NCBI GenBank assembly: GCA_947451105.1
Contig: CANFXY010000019.1
Coordinates: 1 to 32,211 of the forward strand
DNA length: 32,211 nt
DNA from: Bacteroidota bacterium
Lineage (GTDB): Bacteria; Bacteroidota; Bacteroidia; NS11-12g; UBA955
Reading direction: 5' to 3'
Position 1 is the first letter of the stretch; every line of letters begins with the position of its first letter. The position numbers and the translations under genes are program-made. A model generated the notes under the pieces. It was not told the origin of the DNA and did no database searches. It worked only from the letters and a program-made list of their open reading frames with translations. Positions 8,869 through 16,453 of the stretch are shown one piece after another.

Positions 8869-8870
8869 CT

Positions 8871-10586
8871 CTATTGATCTACAAACTCAACAAAGAAAGT
8901 ACTGCCAACATTTGGTGTGCTTTCAAGCCAAATGCGGCCGTTCATAGATTCGACTTGGGTTCTGGTCATATACAAACCATAACCTTTTGCGGAAGGATGT
9001 TTGTGGAATATTTTACCAATTTTGAAGACACTGTTTTGGTGTCTGCTTAGGTCTATTCCCAATCCATTGTCTTTAACACTCAATAAAATATTGTTTCCGA
9101 AACGTTCGGTTTTTATTTCAATGCGTGGATGTCTATCTTCAGCCCTGTATTTAAGGGCATTGCTGATTAGGTTGTGGAGTATGCTTTTTAAGTATTTGGA
9201 TGGGAAGCGCAGGTTAGGTGCTTGTGAGCAATCGATAGAGATTTCTGCCTTCGATTTTTCGATCTCAATGTCTAAGCTTTTGGTAATTAATTTAATTGCC
9301 TTGTTAAAATCATTGTTCTCGAGCTTGACTGAATTGTCTTGCTTTACTTGCAGCGATTCTACCAGTTCGTTGAATATTTCATTTAAACTATTAATCACAG
9401 GCTCAACCTTGTTAATCATCTCTTTTTTCTCTGCTTCATCGGTGGCATCTTGTATGAATTTAATTAGCATAGAAATATTAACCAAAGGTCCTCTTAAATT
9501 GTGTGAAACAATGTTGCAAAAATCGTTAAGCTGCTCGTTTTGGTGAGAAAGCTGTTTGGCTAATAGCTCTTGCTTTTCTTCCATTTCAGTACGCTCGGTG
9601 ATGTCTATTCCATAGCCAATAACAATCGAAACATTGTTGTCCATGTCAAGAATTGGAACTAAGTGTTTGAGTATGGATTTTTTACTTCCATCCTTGTCAA
9701 TTCTGGTTTCCTCCCATTTGATTTCTTTTTTCTGGGTAATGGCATCGTAGAATTTGTTTTGTGTATGAATGGCAATGGTGATATCTACCCCTGTTAAATC
9801 GATGCAATCAAAATAGTTTTTACCAATAAGCTGTTCACGTATTTTAGGGTCAGCAACTGTCGATGGGTTGATGAATAGATAATTTTGTTTGCGGTCGAAA
9901 ACCAAGACGTTGGGAGGTAGAGAATTTAAAATGGTTTCGTAAAACAATTTTAGCTCGTTTGTTTTTTCTTCTGCAAGGACAATTGTGCTAATGTCTTGGA
10001 AAATCCCAATAAGCAAACTTCCCTCTTTGTGGTTTTCGATTATACGGCCTTCAATATGAAAATAGTTTGGAGAATTAAGTAGCTTTGCTTTTTCAATTTT
10101 GAATCCTCCTTTTTGTTTGACTGCTTTGAAAATAATTTTGGTGATTTCTTCTCCTGCCTCAAAGTTTTTAAGAATCTTTTTAATGCCTTTGGAGAAGTCG
10201 ATTTTATGCTCGTCAAACATGCTAACAAGCTGGTCGGATAGTTCTAATTGACGCAAATTTACATCCCAAGTAAAGTTCCCCAATTTTGCAATTTTTTCAG
10301 CGTTTTTAAGGTTGTAACTGGCTTTGGTTAAATGGGCAGTTTTCTTGTCGATGGTGGTGCTGAGGTTGCTGTTTAATTTGTTAAGTTCTTTGTTTTTTTT
10401 GAAAAGTTCATGTGAACTTTGAGACAGGATATTTTCAATATGAGCAATGTCTTGGTCGTAGTTTTGATACGCCGAATTAACAATTTCAAGAAAAGCATCA
10501 AGGTCGGCTTTGGTATATTCTTCCAATGAGCCAAGATGGTCTTTTATTTGCCTCTTTAAGAGCCTATGAAAATTGCTTTTTATCAT
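8871..10586 (-). CDS. Soluble PAS-domain sensor histidine kinase
   Basis: This 571-residue kinase has no membrane segment. Residues about 45-90 look like a coiled coil. Two PAS-like regions follow at about 95-200 (LGNFTWDVN, ending GIFQDIS) and 210-333 (ending GYGIDITERTEM). The dimerisation domain holds phospho-acceptor H362 in IVSHNLRGPL. The ATPase domain shows the N box HNLISNALKY (471-480), the G1 box DNGLGID (506-512) and the G2 box KGYGLYM (534-540). The start overlaps the FIST gene stop by 4 bases (ATGA), so the two are translationally coupled. The FIST protein is therefore the likely sensory partner. No response regulator is encoded nearby. Any role in regulating the rhodopsin downstream is conjecture. 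Confidence 0.93.
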   Translation of the reverse strand: MIKSNFHRLLKRQIKDHLGSLEEYTKADLDAFLEIVNSAYQNYDQDIAHIENILSQSSHELFKKNKELNKLNSNLSTTIDKKTAHLTKASYNLKNAEKIAKLGNFTWDVNLRQLELSDQLVSMFDEHKIDFSKGIKKILKNFEAGEEITKIIFKAVKQKGGFKIEKAKLLNSPNYFHIEGRIIENHKEGSLLIGIFQDISTIVLAEEKTNELKLFYETILNSLPPNVLVFDRKQNYLFINPSTVADPKIREQLIGKNYFDCIDLTGVDITIAIHTQNKFYDAITQKKEIKWEETRIDKDGSKKSILKHLVPILDMDNNVSIVIGYGIDITERTEMEEKQELLAKQLSHQNEQLNDFCNIVSHNLRGPLVNISMLIKFIQDATDEAEKKEMINKVEPVINSLNEIFNELVESLQVKQDNSVKLENNDFNKAIKLITKSLDIEIEKSKAEISIDCSQAPNLRFPSKYLKSILHNLISNALKYRAEDRHPRIEIKTERFGNNILLSVKDNGLGIDLSRHQNSVFKIGKIFHKHPSAKGYGLYMTRTQVESMNGRIWLESTPNVGSTFFVEFVDQ

Positions 10587-11719
10587 TTTTCAGAGAAAGA
10601 GGTCAAGGTCATTGTTTGGTTGTGTAATTTACAATCTTGTTCACCCTTTGATTTTAGCAATTCTCCGTATGAATAAAAACCAGCAAACTGGGTGTGTTCT
10701 CCAAATTGATCGGTAACGGCTTCAATCTCGTCTTGGGTTAATTGTTTGAGTACCAATTTGCGCCCCACACAGCTAACCATTAGTACAAGTTCAGGATCGG
10801 ACTTAATGTTTTCTCGGATGATGTTGGCTGCTTTTTCAGCACCATCAATGATGCGGTTCACATTGGCTTTCATCAGGCGAACGGATGCCCCAGTGGGTAT
10901 GTTTCCTGCAAAGGTCATGCTTTTGTCAGCTTCATTAATGCCTAAAATGGTTCTCACTAGAACTTCTGAATCTTCCGCTTCACGCATTTCTAGTGGAAAG
11001 AATAGGGCAGAGCCAGGCAAGTCTTTTGAAAGTTCACCAAGGTATGATTTGTATAAATCAAGGGCCGGTTGATTGTCTATTTCGTATACCACATTGTCTT
11101 TGCTTTTGGTAACAAAGCGGTCCATTCCAAAGCTGTCCCATCCACCAAAGGATGCCGTACTTGTTTGGATGTCGCCGTAGAATCCAACAGCTGATATGCA
11201 ATTAGAGACAAAGTTGTTGCTGCGGTCACAAACCAATGTTTCTTGAAAGGCAGCGCCATCGCCAGCCAATCCACCTGAAACATTGACATTGCCGTCTATA
11301 ATTGAATTGATGCCATCCAATAAATGGGTGCCATTCACTGCAATGCCATCAGATAGAATAAAAATATGTTTTAAACTGTCAGCTTTTAATGATTTTGCGA
11401 TGCTTTGACCTGTATTGAAGGAGTTGCCTACCTCGTTGATGTCATAGCTGCATTTCTTAAATCTTGCCTTTTCTAATTTAACTGAACAAATGGAAAAAGA
11501 TAGTTCAGAAAACTTTTTGTTTGAGATTTCACCGGCCGTACTGCATCCCAATATATCGGAATCTGCGAAGCAGGTATTTATTTGGCTTTGGATTTCAGGA
11601 TCTGTCAAAAAAGACTTGTCTGAAAAAACAAAATGCAGATCATATGCTTTGGCATTAAAATGTGATAAATGATCAATAATTTGAGCCTTTTGGTTGAAAA
11701 TGAATTGTGTAACCTTCAT
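10583..11719 (-). CDS. FIST-domain sensory protein
   Basis: This 378-residue cytoplasmic protein has a FIST_N domain at about 25-215 (GCSTAGEI at 58-65, SGGLAGDG at 148-155) and a FIST_C domain at about 220-365 (AGFYSYGEL, then LHNQTMTLT at the end). FIST domains are thought to bind small ligands and are often linked to signalling proteins. Here the gene is first in an operon with a PAS histidine kinase and overlaps it by 4 bases, so it probably passes a ligand signal to that kinase. The ligand is unknown. A well-matched promoter lies upstream at 11751-11782 on the - strand. Confidence 0.9.
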   Translation of the reverse strand: MKVTQFIFNQKAQIIDHLSHFNAKAYDLHFVFSDKSFLTDPEIQSQINTCFADSDILGCSTAGEISNKKFSELSFSICSVKLEKARFKKCSYDINEVGNSFNTGQSIAKSLKADSLKHIFILSDGIAVNGTHLLDGINSIIDGNVNVSGGLAGDGAAFQETLVCDRSNNFVSNCISAVGFYGDIQTSTASFGGWDSFGMDRFVTKSKDNVVYEIDNQPALDLYKSYLGELSKDLPGSALFFPLEMREAEDSEVLVRTILGINEADKSMTFAGNIPTGASVRLMKANVNRIIDGAEKAANIIRENIKSDPELVLMVSCVGRKLVLKQLTQDEIEAVTDQFGEHTQFAGFYSYGELLKSKGEQDCKLHNQTMTLTSFSEK

Positions 11720-11750
11720 CTGATGTTTAATTGTTTTGTTCTAGGTATTT

Positions 11751-11782
11751 CAAAAGTAAGGCTTTATATATCGAATTTCAAT
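11751..11782 (-). promoter_or_regulatory. Promoter of the FIST-kinase operon
   Basis: On the - strand, ATTG (complement of 11779-11782), a 20-base spacer and TACTTTTG (complement of 11751-11758) match the Bacteroidota -33/-7 pattern. The expected start of transcription is about 25 bases before the FIST start codon. Confidence 0.7.
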
Positions 11783-12119
11783 TACCATGTCATTTTATTT
11801 TGTCTTTTGATTAATTTATTTAATTGTAAAAGCCTGATAATAAGATGTTAAAAACAATGAAAAATAAAAAAAATAGCTGTGAACGATCTAGGATTATAAA
11901 AAGCTTCTTTTGCCTATATGTTAGTTTTAATTAAATTAAGTAAAAATACTCATAAAAGTTTAATTTTTTAATTTAATATTCTCAATTACAGTTGTTGATA
12001 TTTAATCATTTTTGTCATATTTTGATTGTTGTTAATGAAATCTTATTGATTAAATTTATAATTAAGTAAAAATGCTTATTTTTATCTTTTTAAATTTTTA
12101 AAATGTTGAATCATATCCT

Positions 12120-12127
12120 TATTTTTG
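12120..12127 (+). promoter_or_regulatory. -7 promoter box of the protease gene
   Basis: TATTTTTG fits TAnnTTTG exactly. It predicts a transcript start near 12134, which makes a GTG start at 12138 unlikely and supports the ATG at 12171. No clear -33 element was seen. Confidence 0.55.
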
Positions 12128-12170
12128 TGACTTATTTGTGGAAAAACAGATAATCAGCATTTATATAAAT

Positions 12171-13568
12171 ATGACAAAAAACAAATCAAAATTAAACATC
12201 GCAGCTGGCTTTATTGCAGCTTCAGTGCTTGTCTTTGCTTCATGTAGCAAAGAGAAAATTGCGGTAAACGCAGTAAATGAATCAGCTAACAACAGTTTAA
12301 CAGAGGTTGCAGTTGCTTCATCTAACATGGTGGCTAACCAAGCTTTGGTGAAGTTCAGAAAAGGAACTCCAGCCAATGCCAAAACGGATGCCTTCGCTAG
12401 AATCTCTGCAAAAACAGAAGAATTTATTTTTACCAAAACAATGGAGACAGCTGGCGAAACAGAAGGTATATACCTTATCAGTTTCCCTGCCGCTGTTCCT
12501 CAAGCATTAGTTGCTTTGCAAAGCATGCCTTTCATTGAATACGCAGAGCCTAATTATATCTACCAACATGCTGCTACTTCAAGCGATCCTTATTTCACAA
12601 ACGGAAGTTTGTGGGGAATGACCAACACAGGTTACGGTTGTGGAGCACAAACTGCTTGGACCAATAACCATACAGGTTCATCGAATGTGGTTGTTGCAGT
12701 TATTGATGAGGGCATCGATAACCAGCATCAAGATTTATCAAGCAATTGCTGGATTAATCCAAACGAAACAGCAAATGATGGCGTTGACAATGATAACAAT
12801 GGCTATAAAGATGATGTTTACGGTTGGGATTTCGACGGAAACAACAATACCACTTTCGACGGCGCTGGAGATGACCATGCTACGCACGTTGCAGGTACTA
12901 TCGGTGGAATGTCAAATACAGTTGGTGTAGTTGGGGTTAACTGGAATGTAAAAATGATCAGTTGCAAATTCCTGGGTTCAGCTGGTGGAACTACTGCAAA
13001 TGCAGTTAAAGCAGTAGATTATGTTACAGCCCTTAAAAACATAGGCATTAACATTGTTGCTTCTAATAACTCATGGGGTGGCGGAGGTTTTAGTGCTTCA
13101 TTGTATGATGCAATTAATCGTGCGAACACTGCAGGTGTATTGTTTATTGCTGCGGCAGGTAACTCAGGTACCAACAACGACAATACAGCAAGTTTCCCTG
13201 GTAACTATTCTATTTCAAATAAAGTTGGAAGTAAAACATATGCAGCTTTGCCAAATATGATTGTGGTTGCTGCAATTGCTTCTAATGGAACTTTAGCTAC
13301 GTTCTCTCAATATGGTGCTAAGTCTGTTCACTTGGGTGCTCCTGGTGTGAATATTTACTCTTCACTTCCATACAATACCTATGGATCTTACAATGGAACT
13401 TCAATGGCTACTCCGCATGTAACTGGCGCTGCTGCTTTATACAAAGCAAACAATTCAGGTGCAACTGCTGCTAACATTAAAGCTGCCATTTTGAACTCTG
13501 TAACTAAAATTAGCTCATTAACTGGAAAATGTACCACTGGTGGTCGTTTGAATGTTAGTGGATTCTAA
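12171..13568 (+). CDS. Subtilisin-like serine protease lipoprotein (S8 family)
   Basis: This protein has 465 residues from the ATG at 12171; an in-frame GTG at 12138 would add 11 residues ahead of the signal sequence and is rejected. The signal ends in VFASC with the lipidated cysteine at residue 25. Residues about 55-135 resemble a fervidolysin/I9-type propeptide (VKFRKGTPANAKTD, ending FIEYAEPNYIY). The catalytic triad is D179 (VAVIDEG), H236 (DDHATHVAGT; the usual HGTH is HATH here) and S411 (NGTSMATPHV), with oxyanion N331 (AAAGNSG). An Asp/Asn-rich stretch at 203-215 suggests calcium binding. No T9SS tail is present. It stands alone between its own promoter and terminator, so it is probably a monocistronic cell-surface or periplasmic protease. 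Confidence 0.94.
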   Translation: MTKNKSKLNIAAGFIAASVLVFASCSKEKIAVNAVNESANNSLTEVAVASSNMVANQALVKFRKGTPANAKTDAFARISAKTEEFIFTKTMETAGETEGIYLISFPAAVPQALVALQSMPFIEYAEPNYIYQHAATSSDPYFTNGSLWGMTNTGYGCGAQTAWTNNHTGSSNVVVAVIDEGIDNQHQDLSSNCWINPNETANDGVDNDNNGYKDDVYGWDFDGNNNTTFDGAGDDHATHVAGTIGGMSNTVGVVGVNWNVKMISCKFLGSAGGTTANAVKAVDYVTALKNIGINIVASNNSWGGGGFSASLYDAINRANTAGVLFIAAAGNSGTNNDNTASFPGNYSISNKVGSKTYAALPNMIVVAAIASNGTLATFSQYGAKSVHLGAPGVNIYSSLPYNTYGSYNGTSMATPHVTGAAALYKANNSGATAANIKAAILNSVTKISSLTGKCTTGGRLNVSGF

Positions 13569-13590
13569 TTCGTAAGTATACTTATTTTAA

Positions 13591-13627
13591 AAATCCCACA
13601 GCACTCAGGTGTTGTGGGATTTTTTTT
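13591..13627 (+). terminator. Terminator of the protease gene
   Basis: AAATCCCACAGCAC (13591-13604) pairs with GTGTTGTGGGATTT (13609-13622) with one G-U pair and a 4-base loop, and runs into eight T. Its core resembles the terminator at 21365. Confidence 0.93.
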
Positions 13628-13654
13628 GCAAGTTCATTTATTGTTTTATCTTTG
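13625..13654 (+). promoter_or_regulatory. Promoter of the LamG protein gene
   Basis: TTTG (13625-13628), an 18-base spacer and TATCTTTG (13647-13654) match the Bacteroidota promoter. The -33 element is formed by the end of the preceding terminator's T-run, so terminator and promoter abut. Transcription should start near 13661, which supports the ATG at 13690. Confidence 0.65.
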
Positions 13655-13689
13655 TTCAAAGAATCAACAAAATATTAAAAATTACCCAT

Positions 13690-15831
13690 ATGAATACCTT
13701 TTTAAAATTAATTGTCACTTTAATACTTGTTTTATGCAGTAACGTTATACATGCACAAAATGCTTTGGACTTTGACGGCGTTAACGATAAAGTTGATTGC
13801 GGGAATGATACTTCGCTTCAAATATCGGGCAAGAAATTAACCATGGAAGCATGGATTTATCCTACAGTTTGGGGCAAAAATGCATACGACAACAACATCG
13901 TAAATAAGGAGGATAACACCAGCAATTACGGTTATATGTTTCGTTGCGGTGCCGGTGGAAAACTGAACATGGGTTTTGGCAATGGTTCTTGGAATGAAGT
14001 TACTTCCACCAATGTGGTTTTGTCTCTAAATACATGGCAACACGTTGCCGGAACCTACGATGGCGTGAAGATGCGTCTGTATGTTAATGGCAAACCGGTA
14101 GACTCATTTGCTACTACCGCATCGATTACCAATGCGAGTACCACCAATTTATTGTTAGGCTCTAATTTGACTTATGGCAGATATTTTCAAGGAATGATGG
14201 ATGAGGTGCGCATATGGAATGTGGCTTTAGACAGTGCTGCGATAAATAAAAACATGAACCGTGAATTGTGTGTGCGTCCTAAAAACTTAAAATTGTATTA
14301 TAAATTTAACCAAGGGAAAGCGGCTTCTAACAATCCAGCAGTTAAAAAAGCAAATGACTTAAGTTTGTTCAGAAACCATGGAACCTTAACCAATTTTAAT
14401 TTAACAGGTACTTCGTCTAATTGGTTAAAAGGCCAAAATTATTTGAAAGATGCGGTGTTTAAAAAGGACACCATATCTGCTTGTGCCCGTTGGGTAAGTC
14501 CGAGTAAACGTTATACCTGGATAAAGTCTGGAATATACAACGATACCTTGCCAACCGTAGTTATGGGATGCGATAGTATCATTACCACCTATCTTACCAT
14601 TAGAAAGGTAAGCAGCAACCAATTCAAAGCTTTTGCTTGTAGTGCATATGTAAGTCCGAGCGGTTTGTATACATGGACCAAGTCTGGCGTATACACCGAT
14701 TATCTTAAAAATTATGTGAATTGCGATAGTGTTTTGACCATATCCTTGACCGTAGGCAGTGAAAGAGATTCAATTTATCCAAAAGTTTGTAAGTCATTTA
14801 AAATGCCCAGCGGCAAAAGGACTTTATTTACAAGTGGTTCTTATGTTGATACGCTGAAAAGTTACAGGGGTTGCGACAGTATGGTAGATGTTTACTTGAC
14901 CATATACAATCCGAGCAGTTCGAGTATTAATGTCAATGTTTGTCAGCAATGGACCCCGCCAAGTGGGAAACGAACATTTAAAAATTCAGGAACCTATGGC
15001 GATACCCTTAAGAATTACTTGGGCTGTGATAGTGTTATAACCATCAAATTGAAAATATTAAACAGCAGCAGCACCATTAACGCAAGCGCTTGTAATAAGT
15101 ATACATCTCCAAGTGGAAAGTATACTTGGACCCAGTCGGGGTCTTACAAAGACACCATCAAAAATGTATTCAAATGCGACAGTTTTATCAGTTTAAACCT
15201 CACGGTTAAGAAAAGTAGTTTTTCAAATACCACCATTAGCGCATGTTCTTTATATGTGCATCCAAGGACGAAAAAACGCTTTACAAAATCTGGTATATAC
15301 AACGATACCTTGCCTAATTACGTGGGCTGCGACAGCATACATACGTTAAATTTAACCATAGATAATATCGATGTAACGGTTTCACAAAACGGTGCAGTGT
15401 TGAGCGCAAATACCAATATTGGGACATACCAATGGCTGAACTGTTCAAATTATGCGGCAATTGGTGGGGCGAACAATAAAGTGTTTGCTGCTACTGCCAA
15501 TGGAGACTATGCAGTAGAGGTTACTAATAAATCGTGCAAAGACACTTCCATTTGCAACAATGTATCAGGTTTAAGTATTGAGAATTTAAAATCGACATTA
15601 AATTTTAGTATTTATCCAAATCCAAACAGCGGTAAATTTGAAATACAAGCTTCGGAAATTCAAGGTCGTGTCGATTTAAAAGTATATGATTTGACGGGTA
15701 AGGTAATTGTCCAAAATCAGTATGCGAATTTCAGTAAAGAATCTATCGGATTAGAACTTGAAAAAGGCATTTACATGGTTGAACTAAGCACTGCAGCGGG
15801 TGTTTGGAAACAGCTAATAGCGGTTCAATAA
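13690..15831 (+). CDS. T9SS-secreted LamG protein with six Cys-Cys repeats
   Basis: This protein has 713 residues from the ATG at 13690; the frame is open further upstream, into the previous terminator, but a signal peptide (ending VIHAQ, residue 23) and a promoter fix this start. Residues 24-205 form a LamG/concanavalin-like domain (LDFDGVNDKVDCG, WQHVAGTYDG, DEVRIWN). Six repeats of about 51 residues follow (about 260-558), each of the form C-x7-PSG-x-YTW-x-SG-x-Y-x-DTL-x5-CDS. Paired cysteines are at 265/294, 317/345, 367/395, 418/446, 468/496 and 519/547, always 28 or 29 apart. The C-terminus (about 635-713, SIYPNPNSGKF) is a type A T9SS sorting domain. It is probably a surface adhesin or glycan-binding protein. 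Confidence 0.92.
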   Translation: MNTFLKLIVTLILVLCSNVIHAQNALDFDGVNDKVDCGNDTSLQISGKKLTMEAWIYPTVWGKNAYDNNIVNKEDNTSNYGYMFRCGAGGKLNMGFGNGSWNEVTSTNVVLSLNTWQHVAGTYDGVKMRLYVNGKPVDSFATTASITNASTTNLLLGSNLTYGRYFQGMMDEVRIWNVALDSAAINKNMNRELCVRPKNLKLYYKFNQGKAASNNPAVKKANDLSLFRNHGTLTNFNLTGTSSNWLKGQNYLKDAVFKKDTISACARWVSPSKRYTWIKSGIYNDTLPTVVMGCDSIITTYLTIRKVSSNQFKAFACSAYVSPSGLYTWTKSGVYTDYLKNYVNCDSVLTISLTVGSERDSIYPKVCKSFKMPSGKRTLFTSGSYVDTLKSYRGCDSMVDVYLTIYNPSSSSINVNVCQQWTPPSGKRTFKNSGTYGDTLKNYLGCDSVITIKLKILNSSSTINASACNKYTSPSGKYTWTQSGSYKDTIKNVFKCDSFISLNLTVKKSSFSNTTISACSLYVHPRTKKRFTKSGIYNDTLPNYVGCDSIHTLNLTIDNIDVTVSQNGAVLSANTNIGTYQWLNCSNYAAIGGANNKVFAATANGDYAVEVTNKSCKDTSICNNVSGLSIENLKSTLNFSIYPNPNSGKFEIQASEIQGRVDLKVYDLTGKVIVQNQYANFSKESIGLELEKGIYMVELSTAAGVWKQLIAVQ

Positions 15832-15837
15832 GAAGGG

Positions 15838-16242
15838 TTAATTTTCTTTTGCTTTCTGATTTATCCAAGCTTGGATTTTAGAAATCTCACATGTACTTAA
15901 TTTGTACGATGGAGGCATATTGGGCACGCTTCCATTTTGTTCGATAATATGCATGAGTTTTGAGCCATAGATGCCATCAGCATGGTAGTCGTTGTCTAAA
16001 TACAATTTAACCATTGCATACGATTCTAAATTCATAATTCCACTCGCATCGTATTGTGCTTTGCTGTGGCAGCCAAGACAATTGTTCTTAAATATTGGCG
16101 TCATGTCTTTTGAGAAAGTCATGTTGTTGGTGTCGCATGTGTTTTGCGGAACTTGGTCTGTGTTTTTCTTGCATGAAGGCAATAAAAAAAGTCCGAGCAT
16201 TAGGCAAAGACAGACAAGCGAAATATTGGTAATGAATTTCAT
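15838..16242 (-). CDS. Small c-type cytochrome lipoprotein
   Basis: This 134-residue lipoprotein has its signal ending in LLPSC (lipidated C24). One haem-binding motif NCLGCH lies at 54-59 (C55, C58, H59), and NMPP near residue 109 may supply the distal methionine ligand. It is probably a periplasm-facing monohaem electron carrier, or a domain of the kind used in surface cytochromes. It stands alone and converges on the LamG gene with a 6-base gap. A TAATTTTG box (complement of 16247-16254) lies so close to the start codon that the mRNA would be almost leaderless; a downstream Met at residue 15 would leave too short a signal. Confidence 0.85.
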   Translation of the reverse strand: MKFITNISLVCLCLMLGLFLLPSCKKNTDQVPQNTCDTNNMTFSKDMTPIFKNNCLGCHSKAQYDASGIMNLESYAMVKLYLDNDYHADGIYGSKLMHIIEQNGSVPNMPPSYKLSTCEISKIQAWINQKAKEN

Positions 16243-16349
16243 GTTGCAAAATTAGACCATTTTAATTTTATAATTTATGTTTTGGCTAAAGTGCATGTAA
16301 TTGTTTTTTAATTGTGCGTAATTAGAGTGTTTTCTTTCCATTGGTTCGA

Positions 16350-16380
16350 TTTGCATAATTCAATTAAAGTTCTATATTTG
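16350..16380 (+). promoter_or_regulatory. Promoter of the large T9SS protein gene
   Basis: TTTG (16350-16353), a 19-base spacer and TATATTTG (16373-16380) are a full match to the Bacteroidota promoter. The predicted leader is about 67 bases. Confidence 0.75.
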
Positions 16381-16453
16381 TTTTTCGAAGTGAGGGGAAG
16401 TTAAAAAATAAAATCGAGTTTAATGATGCTAACATATATATCTACAAACAATT

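Larger units (their letters stand above)
8390..8870. other. Hairpin-rich intergenic region upstream of rhodopsin
   Basis: This 481-base spacer holds no gene. The half next to the rhodopsin (8390-8640) is AT-rich and should contain its promoter. No perfect TAnnTTTG box was found on the - strand; the nearest is TATAATTG (complement of 8474-8481), one base off. The other half (8637-8870) contains three separate hairpins and a GAGAGT triplet repeat, listed individually. AAACAAGA near 8638 is mirrored by TCTTGTTT near 8791, which would make a loose outer inverted repeat about 160 bases across. Confidence 0.6.
11720..12170. other. AT-rich divergent intergenic region with an imperfect direct repeat
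   Basis: This 451-base spacer between the divergent FIST and protease genes holds no gene. Apart from the two promoters it contains a 20-base imperfect direct repeat, AATTAAGTAAAAATACTCAT (11934-11953) and AATTAAGTAAAAATGCTTAT (12060-12079), matching at 18 of 20 positions and 126 bases apart. The composition is so AT-rich that chance similarity is possible. Confidence 0.5.

Noticed and set aside
12138-12170. GTG start of the protease gene at 12138
   Set aside because: It lies only about 4 bases beyond the predicted transcript start and would put 11 polar/hydrophobic residues ahead of a normal lipoprotein signal.
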